Assembly (NCBI GenBank): GCA_019359675.1
Contig: JAHHGX010000031.1
Coordinates: 248,001-312,000, forward strand
Reading direction: 5' to 3'
DNA: 64,000 bases
Origin: Calothrix sp. FI2-JRJ7
GTDB lineage: Bacteria > Cyanobacteriota > Cyanobacteriia > Cyanobacteriales > Nostocaceae
Shown here piece by piece: positions 19,163 through 29,247 of this stretch. Both the position numbers and the translations under genes were made by a program. The notes under the pieces were generated by a model, which made no database searches, was not told the origin of the DNA, and saw only the letters and a list, made by a program, of their open reading frames with translations. Position 1 is the first letter of the stretch; every line of letters starts with the position of its first letter.

Positions 19163-19539
19163 TTTTCACAGCCTAACAACACTTATGTACTATATAATCA
19201 ATCATATTCGCTTAATAGTACCAACTGGGGTAAACCTGAATAGGAATTTGAGAATTAAATTTTTGTAATATTTGCTGTTATCTTTCGTCTAATATGTTTT
19301 TGGGTCATAGGTTAAATTTTTAGCGCTAATCCAAAGATAAATCTTGCATACTGCCCCAAGCCTAGAGGTATCTAAAAACGACTCAAAGGCTTGCAATATA
19401 TAGGTATACAGCTTGGGGCTAGTTTGGGAGTACCCCAAACATTTTTTACCAGTAGTCCTTTAGAATAGTTAGGTAGTGTTTGGGGTATGCTTGGATTAAC
19501 CCAAACCTTCTCAAGACCCTTACATAAGTAACTAAGTCT
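19163..19539. promoter_or_regulatory. Divergent darG / NACHT-island intergenic region
   Basis: No gene is seen in 377 bases, and no darT trace. Toward the NACHT operon there are repeated TTTGGG/CCCAAA motifs (around 19427-19442, 19470-19476 and 19490-19500), including a hairpin gtttggg/cccaaac followed by a T-run. They may be operators or an attenuator for the downstream operon; this is inference from symmetry. Confidence 0.4.
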
Positions 19540-20238
19540 ATGGGACGAACTGATAACTGGGGAGAAAAACCTTTAGAACGGGCGAAGCTTCTAATAAAGT
19601 TTTTGTTAAACTATGATGGTAAAGAAGCTGACAACCTATTACTTGAATGGCACAAAAAAGATAGTAATCGTCCTGAACTAAAAATAAAAACAACATTAAA
19701 AAATCTTGCATTCCTGCTCAATAGTGATTTTATTAAATCTAAATATGATTTTAGGCTCAAAAAAGAAATACAAGAAATTCAAAGTACTATTGATCGTCTA
19801 AAAGATTTAGGAGTTATAGAAGAGCAAAGCGAACCGAGTGAAAAAAGTAAGGGGATAAGACGATTTACCTTTTTTATTTGGCACTCAAACAAAGTACAAG
19901 AAAATTTTAAGCAGTTAGAATTAATATGGGGTAATCGTCCCAAATCAGCAACTAAAAAAGTTGAACATAATGATATATTAGAAAGTCAGCCTTTTTATCT
20001 CCCTCCTAAACAATTAGAATCAGTACTTGAGGAAACTTTAAAACTGTATATTGCTAAATGTTTTGATGATGATGGATTTGCAGAGTTAGATCAAGGTGGT
20101 GAGACTGATCCAGAACGTCTTACACTTCTAAGGCAAGTGTTTATTGACCTTAATGCTAAACCTAAAGAACAATTACCACTTGACTTAAAACCTGAAGTTC
20201 TTTCTTTTATAGAGGATGAAGATGAAATACCCTTTTAA
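19540..20238 (+). CDS. Winged-helix-like effector-associated protein preceding NACHT ATPase
   Basis: 232 residues. The N-terminal half ('LERAKLLIKFLLNYDG...PELKIKTTLKNLAFLL...EIQSTIDRLKDLGVIEE...FTFFIWH') resembles a winged-helix-like domain found at the N-terminus of cyanobacterial NACHT proteins. The second half ('LPPKQLESVLEETLKLYIAK...ERLTLLRQVFIDL') resembles the linker that in fused proteins leads into the NACHT domain. Its stop overlaps the start of the ATPase gene, so the two chains probably act together, perhaps as a split version of a single protein. No nuclease or other effector motif is recognised. Base composition is more AT-rich than in neighbouring housekeeping genes. Confidence 0.6.
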   Translation: MGRTDNWGEKPLERAKLLIKFLLNYDGKEADNLLLEWHKKDSNRPELKIKTTLKNLAFLLNSDFIKSKYDFRLKKEIQEIQSTIDRLKDLGVIEEQSEPSEKSKGIRRFTFFIWHSNKVQENFKQLELIWGNRPKSATKKVEHNDILESQPFYLPPKQLESVLEETLKLYIAKCFDDDGFAELDQGGETDPERLTLLRQVFIDLNAKPKEQLPLDLKPEVLSFIEDEDEIPF

Positions 20239-22750
20239 GACAGATAAATACGGAGATATTTCAGTTATGGAGTGTCTTCTGAAAGAGTACTATCCCAGAG
20301 TAGTTATTATTGGTGGACCTGGAAAGGGTAAATCGACATTGGGACAGCAACTCGCTCAAGTTCATCGTGCAAAGTTGCTCGGCAAAGAGTATGATTTTGA
20401 AAAGCCAAAAACTCCACGTATTCCCTTTCGCATTGTACTGAAATACTTTGCTCAGTGGCTAGCAAATAATCCTGAAGTTGATACATTGGAAGCATATATA
20501 GCAGTAGAAAATATAAATAAATCAACATCGCGACCTAAGTTAGTCTCACCCAAAAATATTCAAGATATTCTTAGCTGCCGTCCCTGCCTTTTAATATTAG
20601 ATGGACTCGACGAAGTTGTAGTACCGGAATTACAGAATAAAATGCTTGGGCGTATTCAAAATTTCCTTTCCTTTGCAGATACTTTAAATGCTGACTTGAT
20701 GATTGTAGCCACATCTAGACCTAAAGAATTTGATAATAAATATACAAATTTCTTTAATTCAAAACGTTTTTTACATTTAGATTTAGTTCAGTTATCATCA
20801 AAAAAAGTTAAGGAGTATGCAGAAAAATGGATTATTGCAAAAAGATTTAAAGACGAAGAAAAACAAAGAATTATTTCAACTCTTGAAGAATGTCAACATG
20901 ATAACAATACATGTGCTTTATTAACAAGCCCTCTTTATGTAACAATTATATTACTTATTATTAAAAAGCGAGGTCGCCCTCCTAGCCAAAGGGAAGACTT
21001 ATTTTATAAATACTGGGAAGTTATATTTGCAAGAGAAAAAAGCAAAGATAAAGGAATTATCCAAAGTGATGAGTCTATTCTATTTGCATTGCACTCTTAT
21101 CTAGGCTACGTATTACATCTTAAAGCCGCAGAGGAAAATGTTCAATCTCGTTTTACTAATAGTGATTTTCGTACTGCTATTTACAATTTCTTACGTCAAC
21201 AAAGTAAACGTTCCTCTTCAGAAGTTATAAATTCTAAGATGGATAAGTTACTTCGAGATGGAGATAGATTAGTTTTGATCACAGAATCAAATGATTTATT
21301 CGGCTTTGATATTCGTTCGTTTCAAGAGTTTTTTGCATCAGCTTACTTAGTAGAAAATGCTGAAGATACATCGCAACGTTTTGAAAGGCTAAAAAATATT
21401 ATTTATTTAGAACATTGGCGGAATGTAGCTTTATTTTTTGTTGGTCGAATAGCTCGTAGTTTTAAGGGAGAGGCTAGCAAAATTTTAAGAATGTGTAAAG
21501 AGGTTGATCAAGAAAAAAGCAATCATTACTTAAGACCGGGAGCTTGGTTTGCGATTGAAGTGTCAAGTGATGGAGCCTTTAGTAATCTTAATCCAGATTT
21601 ACAATATGATTTTATAGAATATGGTTTGAAAATTCTAGAAACAGGATTAACACAAGCACAGACACAAGAGCTAAAATCTTTTGCACAGCGGTTATCACAG
21701 GAAGATGTAAGTGAGCATTTGCGTCCTGTACTAGAAGAAAAGCTACGTTCTCTACCTGACTCATGCTTGAAAACAGCATTAGAACTTTACGGTAGGCACT
21801 TTGAAGCCAACCAAGTATTTAAAGATAAGATTGATGCTTTGCTTCATACTAACCAAGTAAACAATGTAGTTTTTGCACTTAACCTGGCTTTAAGATGTAA
21901 ATCTGATCCTTTATGGATGGCAGAGCGTTTACAGGCTTATTGGGATGATTATAACAAAGTTTTTAATCAAATGTTATTGATTGATGATAGATACGATTTA
22001 TGGTTTTATGCTAAAGATTATGCAGATCAATTATTAAAGGTGTGGTCTCCTACAGAAACTCAAGCAAATCAACTTGCAAAAATATTTTTTATAAACAGTT
22101 CTCCATATCGCTATCATGTGTTTGATGATAAACCTGTATGGGATTTTATAGAGCCAAATACAATATCAGAACAACTAATATTGTTGTTAAAATGTTTACG
22201 AATAGTTTCTTACTATAGAGTATATACTTATAAACATACATCCGAATTATATGAGCATGAAGATTTTGGGCTATTACATCCATTAAATTTGCGAAATAGT
22301 TTTACTAAGGAAAGCTCTTTTATATTTCTCTCTAATGATCTTGTTGATTTCGTAAAGAGATTACTTAATCGTTGTGGCTTAATACCCTCGCTTAGAGTTA
22401 TTCTATGGAATATACTGTTAATTGCTAAAGAACCAGAATTAAATGATATATATTTATTATTTGAACAATTAAAATTAACTTTAGAAGCAAACGTTTTACC
22501 AAGAAAGTGGTGGAATCATATAAATTTAAATGAAATTTACCCTCTTTTGTCTTTATCACTTAAATTACATTATGAAAGAGGTCAAGATATTAGCAAATTG
22601 TTAGATTATTTAGATGCTACTAATCAAGCGCTAATTTTTAAACAAATAAATGAATCTATTACTAATTATTTAGGTAAATCTAAAGATATTAATTGTGTAA
22701 AAAAATTTCAAGTAAAAACCCCTGTAATTATGATTAGTACATACGTATAA
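20222..22750 (+). CDS. NACHT/STAND-family NTPase
   Basis: About 842 residues. The ATG at 20222 is preferred over 20216 because a GAGG site lies six bases before it. STAND ATPases switch on upon ligand sensing, and many bacterial NACHT proteins are antiphage defences. Visible motifs: Walker [10 protein letters not shown] (about 31-39), Walker B 'LLILDGLDE' (about 123-131) and a sensor 'MIVATSRP' (about 160-167). A winged-helix-like part and a long helical C-terminal half (about 350-842) that could be the sensor follow. It overlaps the preceding gene by 17 bases, indicating translational coupling. The last few codons run into a histidine-kinase remnant, so the natural C-terminus may have been altered. 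Confidence 0.85.
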   Translation: MKYPFKTDKYGDISVMECLLKEYYPRVVIIGGPGKGKSTLGQQLAQVHRAKLLGKEYDFEKPKTPRIPFRIVLKYFAQWLANNPEVDTLEAYIAVENINKSTSRPKLVSPKNIQDILSCRPCLLILDGLDEVVVPELQNKMLGRIQNFLSFADTLNADLMIVATSRPKEFDNKYTNFFNSKRFLHLDLVQLSSKKVKEYAEKWIIAKRFKDEEKQRIISTLEECQHDNNTCALLTSPLYVTIILLIIKKRGRPPSQREDLFYKYWEVIFAREKSKDKGIIQSDESILFALHSYLGYVLHLKAAEENVQSRFTNSDFRTAIYNFLRQQSKRSSSEVINSKMDKLLRDGDRLVLITESNDLFGFDIRSFQEFFASAYLVENAEDTSQRFERLKNIIYLEHWRNVALFFVGRIARSFKGEASKILRMCKEVDQEKSNHYLRPGAWFAIEVSSDGAFSNLNPDLQYDFIEYGLKILETGLTQAQTQELKSFAQRLSQEDVSEHLRPVLEEKLRSLPDSCLKTALELYGRHFEANQVFKDKIDALLHTNQVNNVVFALNLALRCKSDPLWMAERLQAYWDDYNKVFNQMLLIDDRYDLWFYAKDYADQLLKVWSPTETQANQLAKIFFINSSPYRYHVFDDKPVWDFIEPNTISEQLILLLKCLRIVSYYRVYTYKHTSELYEHEDFGLLHPLNLRNSFTKESSFIFLSNDLVDFVKRLLNRCGLIPSLRVILWNILLIAKEPELNDIYLLFEQLKLTLEANVLPRKWWNHINLNEIYPLLSLSLKLHYERGQDISKLLDYLDATNQALIFKQINESITNYLGKSKDINCVKKFQVKTPVIMISTYV

Positions 22751-22998
22751 ATACATCATGGATACAAATTACAATTGCTGACAATGGATGTGGTATTCCC
22801 GATGAAATTAAACAGCGCATTTTCGACCCTTTCTTTACAACTAAACCAGTTGGCAAAGGTACAGGTATGGGAATGTCTATCAGCTACCAAATCATTGCTG
22901 ATAAGCATCATGGTAAATTGGAGTGTTTTTCTGTGCTTGGACAAGGAACCGAGTTTTGTATTCAGATACCTGTACAGCAAGTAGTTGACTTAACCTAA
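22738..22998 (+). pseudogene. 3' remnant of a sensor histidine kinase (HATPase_c domain)
   Basis: In the frame ending with taa at 22998 the sequence reads as the C-terminal ATP-binding domain of a histidine kinase: '[14 protein letters not shown]' (N/G1 box), '[20 protein letters not shown]' (F and G2 boxes), and 'GTEFCIQIPV'. The frame is closed by a stop at 22735 and has no start, so the sensor, HisKA and N-box parts are gone. It overlaps the last 13 bases of the NACHT gene. The simplest reading is that the NACHT island inserted into, or replaced, the 5' part of a kinase gene. Confidence 0.8.
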
Positions 22999-23225
22999 GA
23001 AATAAGCTTATTTTCAATCCTTTGATAGAGTTTATAAAACTTAAGAATCTTTATACTAGACTTAAATATCATCTGCAAGTCAGTATATATTGTTAAGTAC
23101 CCGTACTATTTGTACTAATAACAAATAAGCGAGTGCTAGTTGCTATAGGTAAATAAAACTCAAGTTCGTCGTTCGTTCGTATATTTTATTTTTTATCAAT
23201 GAAAGCTTATTCAGACGTTAGCTAG

Positions 23226-24560
23226 GTGATTAACGTGAAAATTGACGTGGGTAAATACTTTTATACTACAAGGATACAAAGTAATAAATTACTAGTTACT
23301 TGTTTACTTAGTCTTGGGGTTTTATGCTCAGGTTGCGGCGCCTCCGTCAAGGACAAAGCAGATGCACAATCACGGCAACCTGCTGCAACTGCAAATAGAG
23401 CGACACCCGTAGATGTAGCGGTTGCTAAAACAGGTGTACTGCAAGAAAAACCAGAGTTTACTGCGACAACGGCGCCATATCGAACTGTATCATTGCGCTC
23501 GCAAATCGAAGGGCAACTATTAGCGCTTTCTGTTGATGTGGGTAGCGTTGTTAAGCAGGGGCAAACGCTTGGACAAGTAGATGATGCACTGTTAGTAACA
23601 GCATTAAATCAAGCAGAGGCAGAACTTGCTTCGTTAAAATCGGAAGTTGCTCGGACGAATACACAAATAGTCAACCGAAAAGCTGAAGTTGAACGCTTAC
23701 GGTTAGAACTTGTGCAAGCGCAATCTGATGCTAACCGTCAACAGCAATTATTTAAAGAAGGCGCCATTTCTGAACAAGTTACACAAACTAGTCGCACCGC
23801 AGCACAAACTGCTGCCCAAGCTTTGCGTGCGGCAATTTCACAAGTTAGTACAGAACAACAAGCTGTAGCAACTGCTCAAGGTCGAGTAGTTGCCCAACAA
23901 GCAGTTGTAGCCGAAGCTAGAAAACGTCGCTCTTATGCTAGGTTAATATCTTCTATTAATGGTGTAGTGGCAGAAAAAGTTTCCGAACCAGGTAACTTAT
24001 TACAACCAGGTAATGAAGTTTTAAAAATTAGCGATTTTAGCCGCGTCAAGGTTGTGGTTCAACTCTCAGAGTTAGAAATAGGAAATATTCGAGTTGGACA
24101 ATCAGTAAGAGTCAGTTTAGATGCGTTTCCTAATCAAACATATACAGGTAGAGTTGCCCGCATTTCGCCAGTAGCAGATGCTACCGCGCGCTTAATACCA
24201 GTTGAGGTGGAAATACCAAATAGCAATGCTAAGATAGGCAGCGGACTTTTAGCAAGAGTAACTTTTGCTACTAATACGGCACAGCGAGTAGTTATACCGG
24301 TGACAGCACTAGCTGAAAGCGCATCAGGAAATAAAGCAAAACAAGAAGAAAATCAAAGTCAAGGGACGATATTTGTTTTGGCAAAAGGCGCCGCAAAACC
24401 AACGGTAAGCGCTAGAAGTGTGACGCTTGGGCAAAGAAGTAATGGAAACGTTGAAATTTTATCAGGGTTGCAAGCAGGCGAGTCTTTTGTAGTCAGAAGC
24501 GGTAAACCTCTCAAAGATGGTGAAACCGTTGGGCTTTCAGTTCTTTCGGAAAAAAGCTAA
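23226..24560 (+). CDS. RND efflux periplasmic adaptor (membrane fusion protein), lipoprotein
   Basis: 444 residues. Start codon is GTG at 23226, with another GTG at 23235 possible. It has a lipoprotein signal with lipobox 'LCSGC'. The barrel-sandwich halves ('VSLRSQIEGQLLALSVDVGSVVKQGQTLGQVDD' and 'RSYARLISSINGVVAEKVSEPGNLLQPGNEVLKI') flank a helical hairpin of about 110 residues, followed by beta-barrel and membrane-proximal domains. It links the inner-membrane RND pump encoded next to an outer-membrane channel such as TolC, which is not encoded here. The substrate is unknown. Confidence 0.92.
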   Translation: MINVKIDVGKYFYTTRIQSNKLLVTCLLSLGVLCSGCGASVKDKADAQSRQPAATANRATPVDVAVAKTGVLQEKPEFTATTAPYRTVSLRSQIEGQLLALSVDVGSVVKQGQTLGQVDDALLVTALNQAEAELASLKSEVARTNTQIVNRKAEVERLRLELVQAQSDANRQQQLFKEGAISEQVTQTSRTAAQTAAQALRAAISQVSTEQQAVATAQGRVVAQQAVVAEARKRRSYARLISSINGVVAEKVSEPGNLLQPGNEVLKISDFSRVKVVVQLSELEIGNIRVGQSVRVSLDAFPNQTYTGRVARISPVADATARLIPVEVEIPNSNAKIGSGLLARVTFATNTAQRVVIPVTALAESASGNKAKQEENQSQGTIFVLAKGAAKPTVSARSVTLGQRSNGNVEILSGLQAGESFVVRSGKPLKDGETVGLSVLSEKS

Positions 24561-24669
24561 TTATTATTCTTTCTTTGCGTTCTTTGTGGTTCATTTAAAG
24601 AGAATTAACCACAAAGGTAACAGAGGTCACAAAGGTAAGAGGGTTTAAAAGAGTTTTTATATAAAAACA

Positions 24670-27600
24670 ATGCAGCAAAACACCAACAGATTAAGTATTA
24701 GCGCGCTTTCTATTCGTCAGCATATTGCGACGTTAGTTTTAACGGTAGCAGTTATTGTTATAGGTATATTTTTTGCTTCACAGTTACCAGTAGATTTACT
24801 GCCATCGATTACTTATCCACGAATTGGCGTTCGGATTACGGCACCTGGAATATCGCCAGAAGTTGCGGTTGATGAAATTACTCGACCGTTGGAAGAAGCT
24901 TTTTCGGCGACGGAAGGGGTAGTACAGGTATTTTCTCAAACTCGTGAAGGACAGGTGAGTGTAGATTTGTTCTTTCAAACGGGTGGTAATATTGACCAAG
25001 CTTTGAATGACGCTACCGCTGCTTATAACCGCGCACGCAATGGACTACCTGACACGATTGAAGAACCTCGCATTTTTAAAGTAGACCCTTCACAATTACC
25101 TGTCTACGAGTTCGCTTTGACTTCACCCAATTTAGAAGGGGTGCAGTTACGAGTATTTGCTGACGATGAACTCGCACGTGAGTTAGGTGTAGTTCCTGGA
25201 GTCGCTGGTGTTGATGTTTCGGGGGGAGTTTTAGAAGAAGTTAGTGTCAATATTGATTTGGATAGATTACAAGCGTTAGGTGTTGGGCTAACTAACGTGC
25301 TAACTGAATTGGAAAACCGCAATCAAGATATCTCTGGTGGTAGAATTTATGGAAAAAATTCTGAATCTCTAACTCGTACTGTCGGACGTTTTCAATCTGC
25401 TGAGGAAATTCGCAATCTCTCGTTTGAAGTTTCTTCACCCACTGCTTCTAATTCTTCTAATCCTGCTTCAACTACTACTCCTGCAAGACGTGTTTACCTT
25501 CGTGACTTTGCCGAGGTTATTGATGGTACAGAAAATCAACGTGTATTTGCTTTCCTTAATCAACAGCCAGCAGTTAGAGTTAGTATTCAAAAGCAGCCTG
25601 ATGCTAACACCATTAATGTTGTCGATGGAGTTAAAAAACGTATTGAGGAACTCAGGCAGTCTGGTGTAATTACCCAAGATACTGTTATTACTCCAACTCT
25701 CGATGAGTCACGGTTTATTCGTAATTCGTTGGCTGATGTTACAAATTCAGCTATTAGCGGCGCCGCTTTAGCTGCAATATCAGTACTAGTGTTCTTAGGG
25801 TCGTTGCGACAAACGTTTATTATTTCGCTGACAATTCCGCTTTGTACTTTGGCGGCAGTTATTTTAATGAAACTATTTGATTTATCTTTAAATTTATTTA
25901 GTTTAGGAGGTTTGGCTTTAGGAATTGGACAGGCAATTGATACATCTGTAGTAATTATGGAAAATATTGCTGTCCGTACAGGAATGAATTTTGGTCAGAG
26001 TGTTGATACAAAATTACAACCTCAAGAAGTTATTGATACTGCAATAGACGCTTCTGCCGAAGTTGAGTCATCAATGGTCGCTTCGACTGGCGCCAATTTA
26101 TTCTCGGTATTACCGTTTTTACTTGTTGGTGGTTTTGTTTCTTTATTATTCAATGAGTTAATTCTGACAATTAGTTTTGCTATCGCTGCTTCGTTACTAG
26201 TCGCGGTTAGTATCGTACCAATGCTTGCTTCACGGTTATTTGCGATTAAATTTTCAAGTCGCGTTAATCGCTTTCCAGTATTAGTATGGTTCAATAAGTC
26301 GTTTGAAGCTGCTACACGTAGTTATCAGCGCACGTTAAATTTTGTCGTTAAGTGTCGCTTATTGGTAATACCGCTTGCCTTTTTGTTATTAGGAGGTGGT
26401 ACTTTTTGGATGTTGCCGCAAGTTCCACAAGAGATTTTACCTCGCATCAGTACTGGACAAGCTTCTTTAAATGCTCAGTTTCCTCCCGGCACTCCGTTGG
26501 AAACTAATAGGAAGGTCATGAATATAGTAGATGATATTCTTCGCAAACAACCTGGAACAGATTATATATTTACAACTATTGGTGGTTTCTTTTTTGGTAA
26601 TAGTACTTCTGCAAATCCGTTACGAAGTTCGAGTACTGTTACACTCAAACCAAATACAGATGTGGAAAAATACGTAGAAAATGTCACTAAAGAATTTAAC
26701 AAGCTTAATTTGGCTGGAATTCGTTTGCGTCTAGCTCCAGGTCAAGTTCGCGGTTTGATACTTAATAACTCACCCGTTCGCGGTGCCGATATTGATATAA
26801 TTCTCCAAGGTAATAATTACGACACATTGCAGCAAGCAGGACGGCAGGTTTTAGGGGCGTTAGAAGAAAAAGTTCAATTAGCTCGCTTTCGTCCAGATGC
26901 GGATGAACGTCAACCAGAAATTCAAATTCGTCCTGACTGGGAAAGGGTCGCAGCTTTAGGACTAACGACTACAGATATAGGTAATACAATTCAAACTGCA
27001 ATCGAAGGTAGCATTCCAACTCAAATTCAACGAGGCAACCGTTTAGTTGATGTGCGGGTACAGTTAAACGAAAAAGATATACAAGCAACTTCACAGTTAG
27101 AAAGATTACCCTTGTTTGTTGATAATAACCGCCAAGTTCGCCTTAGCGATGTTGCAAAAATAATCGAAGGTAAGGCGCCAGGGGATATTCAACGTATCAA
27201 TCAACGTCAAGTATTTTTAATAGCTGGTAGTTTGAGCGAGGGTGCAAATCTTAGTGATGCTATTACTCAAGTCAACGAAGCGATTAAAAGTGTTAATTTA
27301 CCAGAGGGTATAACAGTTTTACCTAGTGCAGCATCTGAATCAAATCAACAATTACAGCAATCACTTGTGCAGTTAGGAGGATTATCTACATTTCTTGTGT
27401 TTGTGGTCATGGCAGTTCAGTATAACTCACTCATCGACCCATTAGTAATTATGTTCACTATCCCGTTAGCATTAGCTGGGGGAATATTCGGACTTTTTAT
27501 TACCAAAACTGCGATTGGTGCCACAGTAATTGTTGGAGTAGTTTTGCTCGTTGGTATTGTTGTCAACAATGCCATTATTATGATTGAACTCGCGAATCAA

Positions 27601-27909
27601 ATTAGGGAACAAAAATATATTAACCGCCGAGGGGCAATTTTAGAAGCGGCGCCGCAACGCTTACGCCCAATTTTAATGACGGCAATCACTACTGCTTTGG
27701 GCTTATTTCCACTAGCGCTAGGAATTGGCGAAGGTTCTGAGTTTATGCAGCCTTTGGGAATAGTAGTATTTTCAGGGTTGTTAATATCAACGCTACTAAC
27801 ACTGTTTATTATTCCCTGTTTCTATGTTATGCTACATGGTTTATTTGATTTACGCTCTTGGAAACCGATTTTATCTCGTTTAGGAGTGCCGAAGAAATTT
27901 TTTGGGTAG
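24670..27909 (+). CDS. RND-family efflux pump, inner-membrane subunit (AcrB/HAE1-like)
   Basis: 1079 residues, normal for hydrophobe/amphiphile RND pumps. A first transmembrane helix (about 18-38), two large periplasmic loops and two bundles of membrane helices are visible. 'LFSLGGLALGIGQAIDTSVVIMENI' corresponds to the TM4 region. The usual Asp pair is partly changed: the common 'GLVVDDAIVVVEN' reads 'GQAIDTSVVIMEN' here, one Asp being Thr. The pump is driven by protons and would expel lipophilic compounds with the adaptor encoded 109 bases upstream. A gap hairpin (tgtggtt/aaccaca) lies between the two genes. Confidence 0.92.
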   Translation: MQQNTNRLSISALSIRQHIATLVLTVAVIVIGIFFASQLPVDLLPSITYPRIGVRITAPGISPEVAVDEITRPLEEAFSATEGVVQVFSQTREGQVSVDLFFQTGGNIDQALNDATAAYNRARNGLPDTIEEPRIFKVDPSQLPVYEFALTSPNLEGVQLRVFADDELARELGVVPGVAGVDVSGGVLEEVSVNIDLDRLQALGVGLTNVLTELENRNQDISGGRIYGKNSESLTRTVGRFQSAEEIRNLSFEVSSPTASNSSNPASTTTPARRVYLRDFAEVIDGTENQRVFAFLNQQPAVRVSIQKQPDANTINVVDGVKKRIEELRQSGVITQDTVITPTLDESRFIRNSLADVTNSAISGAALAAISVLVFLGSLRQTFIISLTIPLCTLAAVILMKLFDLSLNLFSLGGLALGIGQAIDTSVVIMENIAVRTGMNFGQSVDTKLQPQEVIDTAIDASAEVESSMVASTGANLFSVLPFLLVGGFVSLLFNELILTISFAIAASLLVAVSIVPMLASRLFAIKFSSRVNRFPVLVWFNKSFEAATRSYQRTLNFVVKCRLLVIPLAFLLLGGGTFWMLPQVPQEILPRISTGQASLNAQFPPGTPLETNRKVMNIVDDILRKQPGTDYIFTTIGGFFFGNSTSANPLRSSSTVTLKPNTDVEKYVENVTKEFNKLNLAGIRLRLAPGQVRGLILNNSPVRGADIDIILQGNNYDTLQQAGRQVLGALEEKVQLARFRPDADERQPEIQIRPDWERVAALGLTTTDIGNTIQTAIEGSIPTQIQRGNRLVDVRVQLNEKDIQATSQLERLPLFVDNNRQVRLSDVAKIIEGKAPGDIQRINQRQVFLIAGSLSEGANLSDAITQVNEAIKSVNLPEGITVLPSAASESNQQLQQSLVQLGGLSTFLVFVVMAVQYNSLIDPLVIMFTIPLALAGGIFGLFITKTAIGATVIVGVVLLVGIVVNNAIIMIELANQIREQKYINRRGAILEAAPQRLRPILMTAITTALGLFPLALGIGEGSEFMQPLGIVVFSGLLISTLLTLFIIPCFYVMLHGLFDLRSWKPILSRLGVPKKFFG

Positions 27910-27925
27910 AGACGCGATTAAACTT

Positions 27926-27953
27926 GTAGAGACCGAATAAATACGGTCTCTAC
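27926..27953. repeat. Palindromic 'gtagagaccg' repeat
   Basis: Ten-base perfect arms (27926-27935 with 27944-27953) and an 8-base loop. It overlaps the stop of the minus-strand glycosyltransferase and lies after the RND pump gene, so it may terminate both. Confidence 0.7.
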
Positions 27954-28915
27954 GAATGTATTAAAATGAATTTACGAATTTGGGTATTTTGATGGCGCCA
28001 GCGTCGAATTAGAAAAGCGGTAATTAACAACCAGCAAGCGCTTTGAGATAAAATCGCTGGCTCGAATATTTTGAGAACAGTATGAATATTTTTGTTTTTA
28101 AGTGCCACTAGCATCCAATGCAGTTTGAGATAACTTCGTATATGTTCCAACTTTGGAATTTTTTGACTATGGGTCGCATCCACCAAAGCATATATTTTTT
28201 CTTTCATCAATATATTCGTATCGAGTCGCTTTAAATAAGCTATTTTTTGGTCATACCCCCCACTCCATTGGGTACGGTACGCAAGACATTGATTCAAAAA
28301 AATCGCATCCCCAAACTGACTAATACGAATCCAAGAGTCTATATCATCACAAGAAGTCATACTAATATCCCATCCACCTGACTCTAAAAAAGCTTGGCGC
28401 CTACAAGCTACCTGTACAGGCGTACCAAAAGGAATAACTTCCAGCAGCATTCCATAATGAATGTCAGCTTGTGGGATGTAATATGCTTTGCCTGGGCCTA
28501 GTTGTGGAGTGCGACTTTTTTCAACACCATTATCGTCTACTTGAGCGGCAACACACGAGCAAATGACAGCATTTTCATTAAGTGTAATTGCTTTGCCCAT
28601 TTCTTCTAAACAGTTAGGCGCCAAGTAATCATCATCATCTAAAAACTTTATCCAATCCCCACTACTTTTTTCAACGCCAATATTTACCGTAGCAGCGTGT
28701 CCTGAGTTTTTTGGGGTGCAATAGTAAATTAGCCGATAATCTTCGCGTGCGTACATTTCGTTGCACAAAGTCTCTACAAATTGGCGTGTTCCATCAACAG
28801 AGCAATCATCCACAATTACTATTTCACAGGCAATTGTTTGCTGCAACACTGAGTCTATTGCCCTTTGCAGTAATTTCAAGCGGTTATACGTCGTAATTAC
28901 GACACTAAATTTCAT
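27950..28915 (-). CDS. Family 2 glycosyltransferase
   Basis: 321 residues. The N-terminal GT-A fold shows 'FSVVITTYNRLKLLQRAIDSVLQQT', 'IVIVDDCSVDGT' and the metal-binding 'FLDDDDYLAPN'. It transfers a sugar from a nucleotide-sugar donor, probably to a surface polysaccharide or glycolipid; donor and acceptor are unknown. A short hydrophobic stretch near the C-terminus ('ACWLLITAFLI') may touch the membrane. The gene stands alone on the minus strand. Confidence 0.88.
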   Translation of the reverse strand: MKFSVVITTYNRLKLLQRAIDSVLQQTIACEIVIVDDCSVDGTRQFVETLCNEMYAREDYRLIYYCTPKNSGHAATVNIGVEKSSGDWIKFLDDDDYLAPNCLEEMGKAITLNENAVICSCVAAQVDDNGVEKSRTPQLGPGKAYYIPQADIHYGMLLEVIPFGTPVQVACRRQAFLESGGWDISMTSCDDIDSWIRISQFGDAIFLNQCLAYRTQWSGGYDQKIAYLKRLDTNILMKEKIYALVDATHSQKIPKLEHIRSYLKLHWMLVALKNKNIHTVLKIFEPAILSQSACWLLITAFLIRRWRHQNTQIRKFILIHS

Positions 28916-29247
28916 AAACTGAACACTTGCCTCAGATGTACACTACTTGTCGCTTATTACACACTTCTACTTCAATTATTTCACTACCGGATAGTTGATT
29001 GTCCAGAAACCGAGCTTCTCTTAACACAGCTAAAATACTTAGTGTAGTTTATGAAAAGAAGCCTGGTTTCTTTGGCTTATTTACGGCAGTGAAAATACTG
29101 ACCTAGAAACCAGGCTTCTTTACGACAATTTTGATACTTAGTGTAATTTATAACAAGAAGCCTGGTTTCTTTGGACTGAATCGAAGCTATGGATAATGGA
29201 CTATCCTGTAAGAGAAACCATTTGTCTGGTGAACGGAGAATAAAACT
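28916..29247. repeat. Intergenic region with 'aagaagcctggtttctttgg' repeats
   Basis: 332 bases without a gene. Two direct copies of a unit (atacttagtgta...agaagcctggtttctttgg; about 29036-29082 and 29132-29175) and one inverted copy (agaaaccaggcttctt, about 29105-29120) can pair into hairpins. Related 'agaaaccgggcttct' palindromes lie at 61440-61501 and 62366-62402. Confidence 0.6.

Noticed and set aside
19163-19539. Search for a darT gene or remnant upstream of darG
   Set aside because: Only very short frames occur on both strands; none resembles DarT.
22775-22984. 69-residue plus-strand frame after the NACHT gene
   Set aside because: It is out of frame with the clear histidine-kinase remnant in the same DNA.
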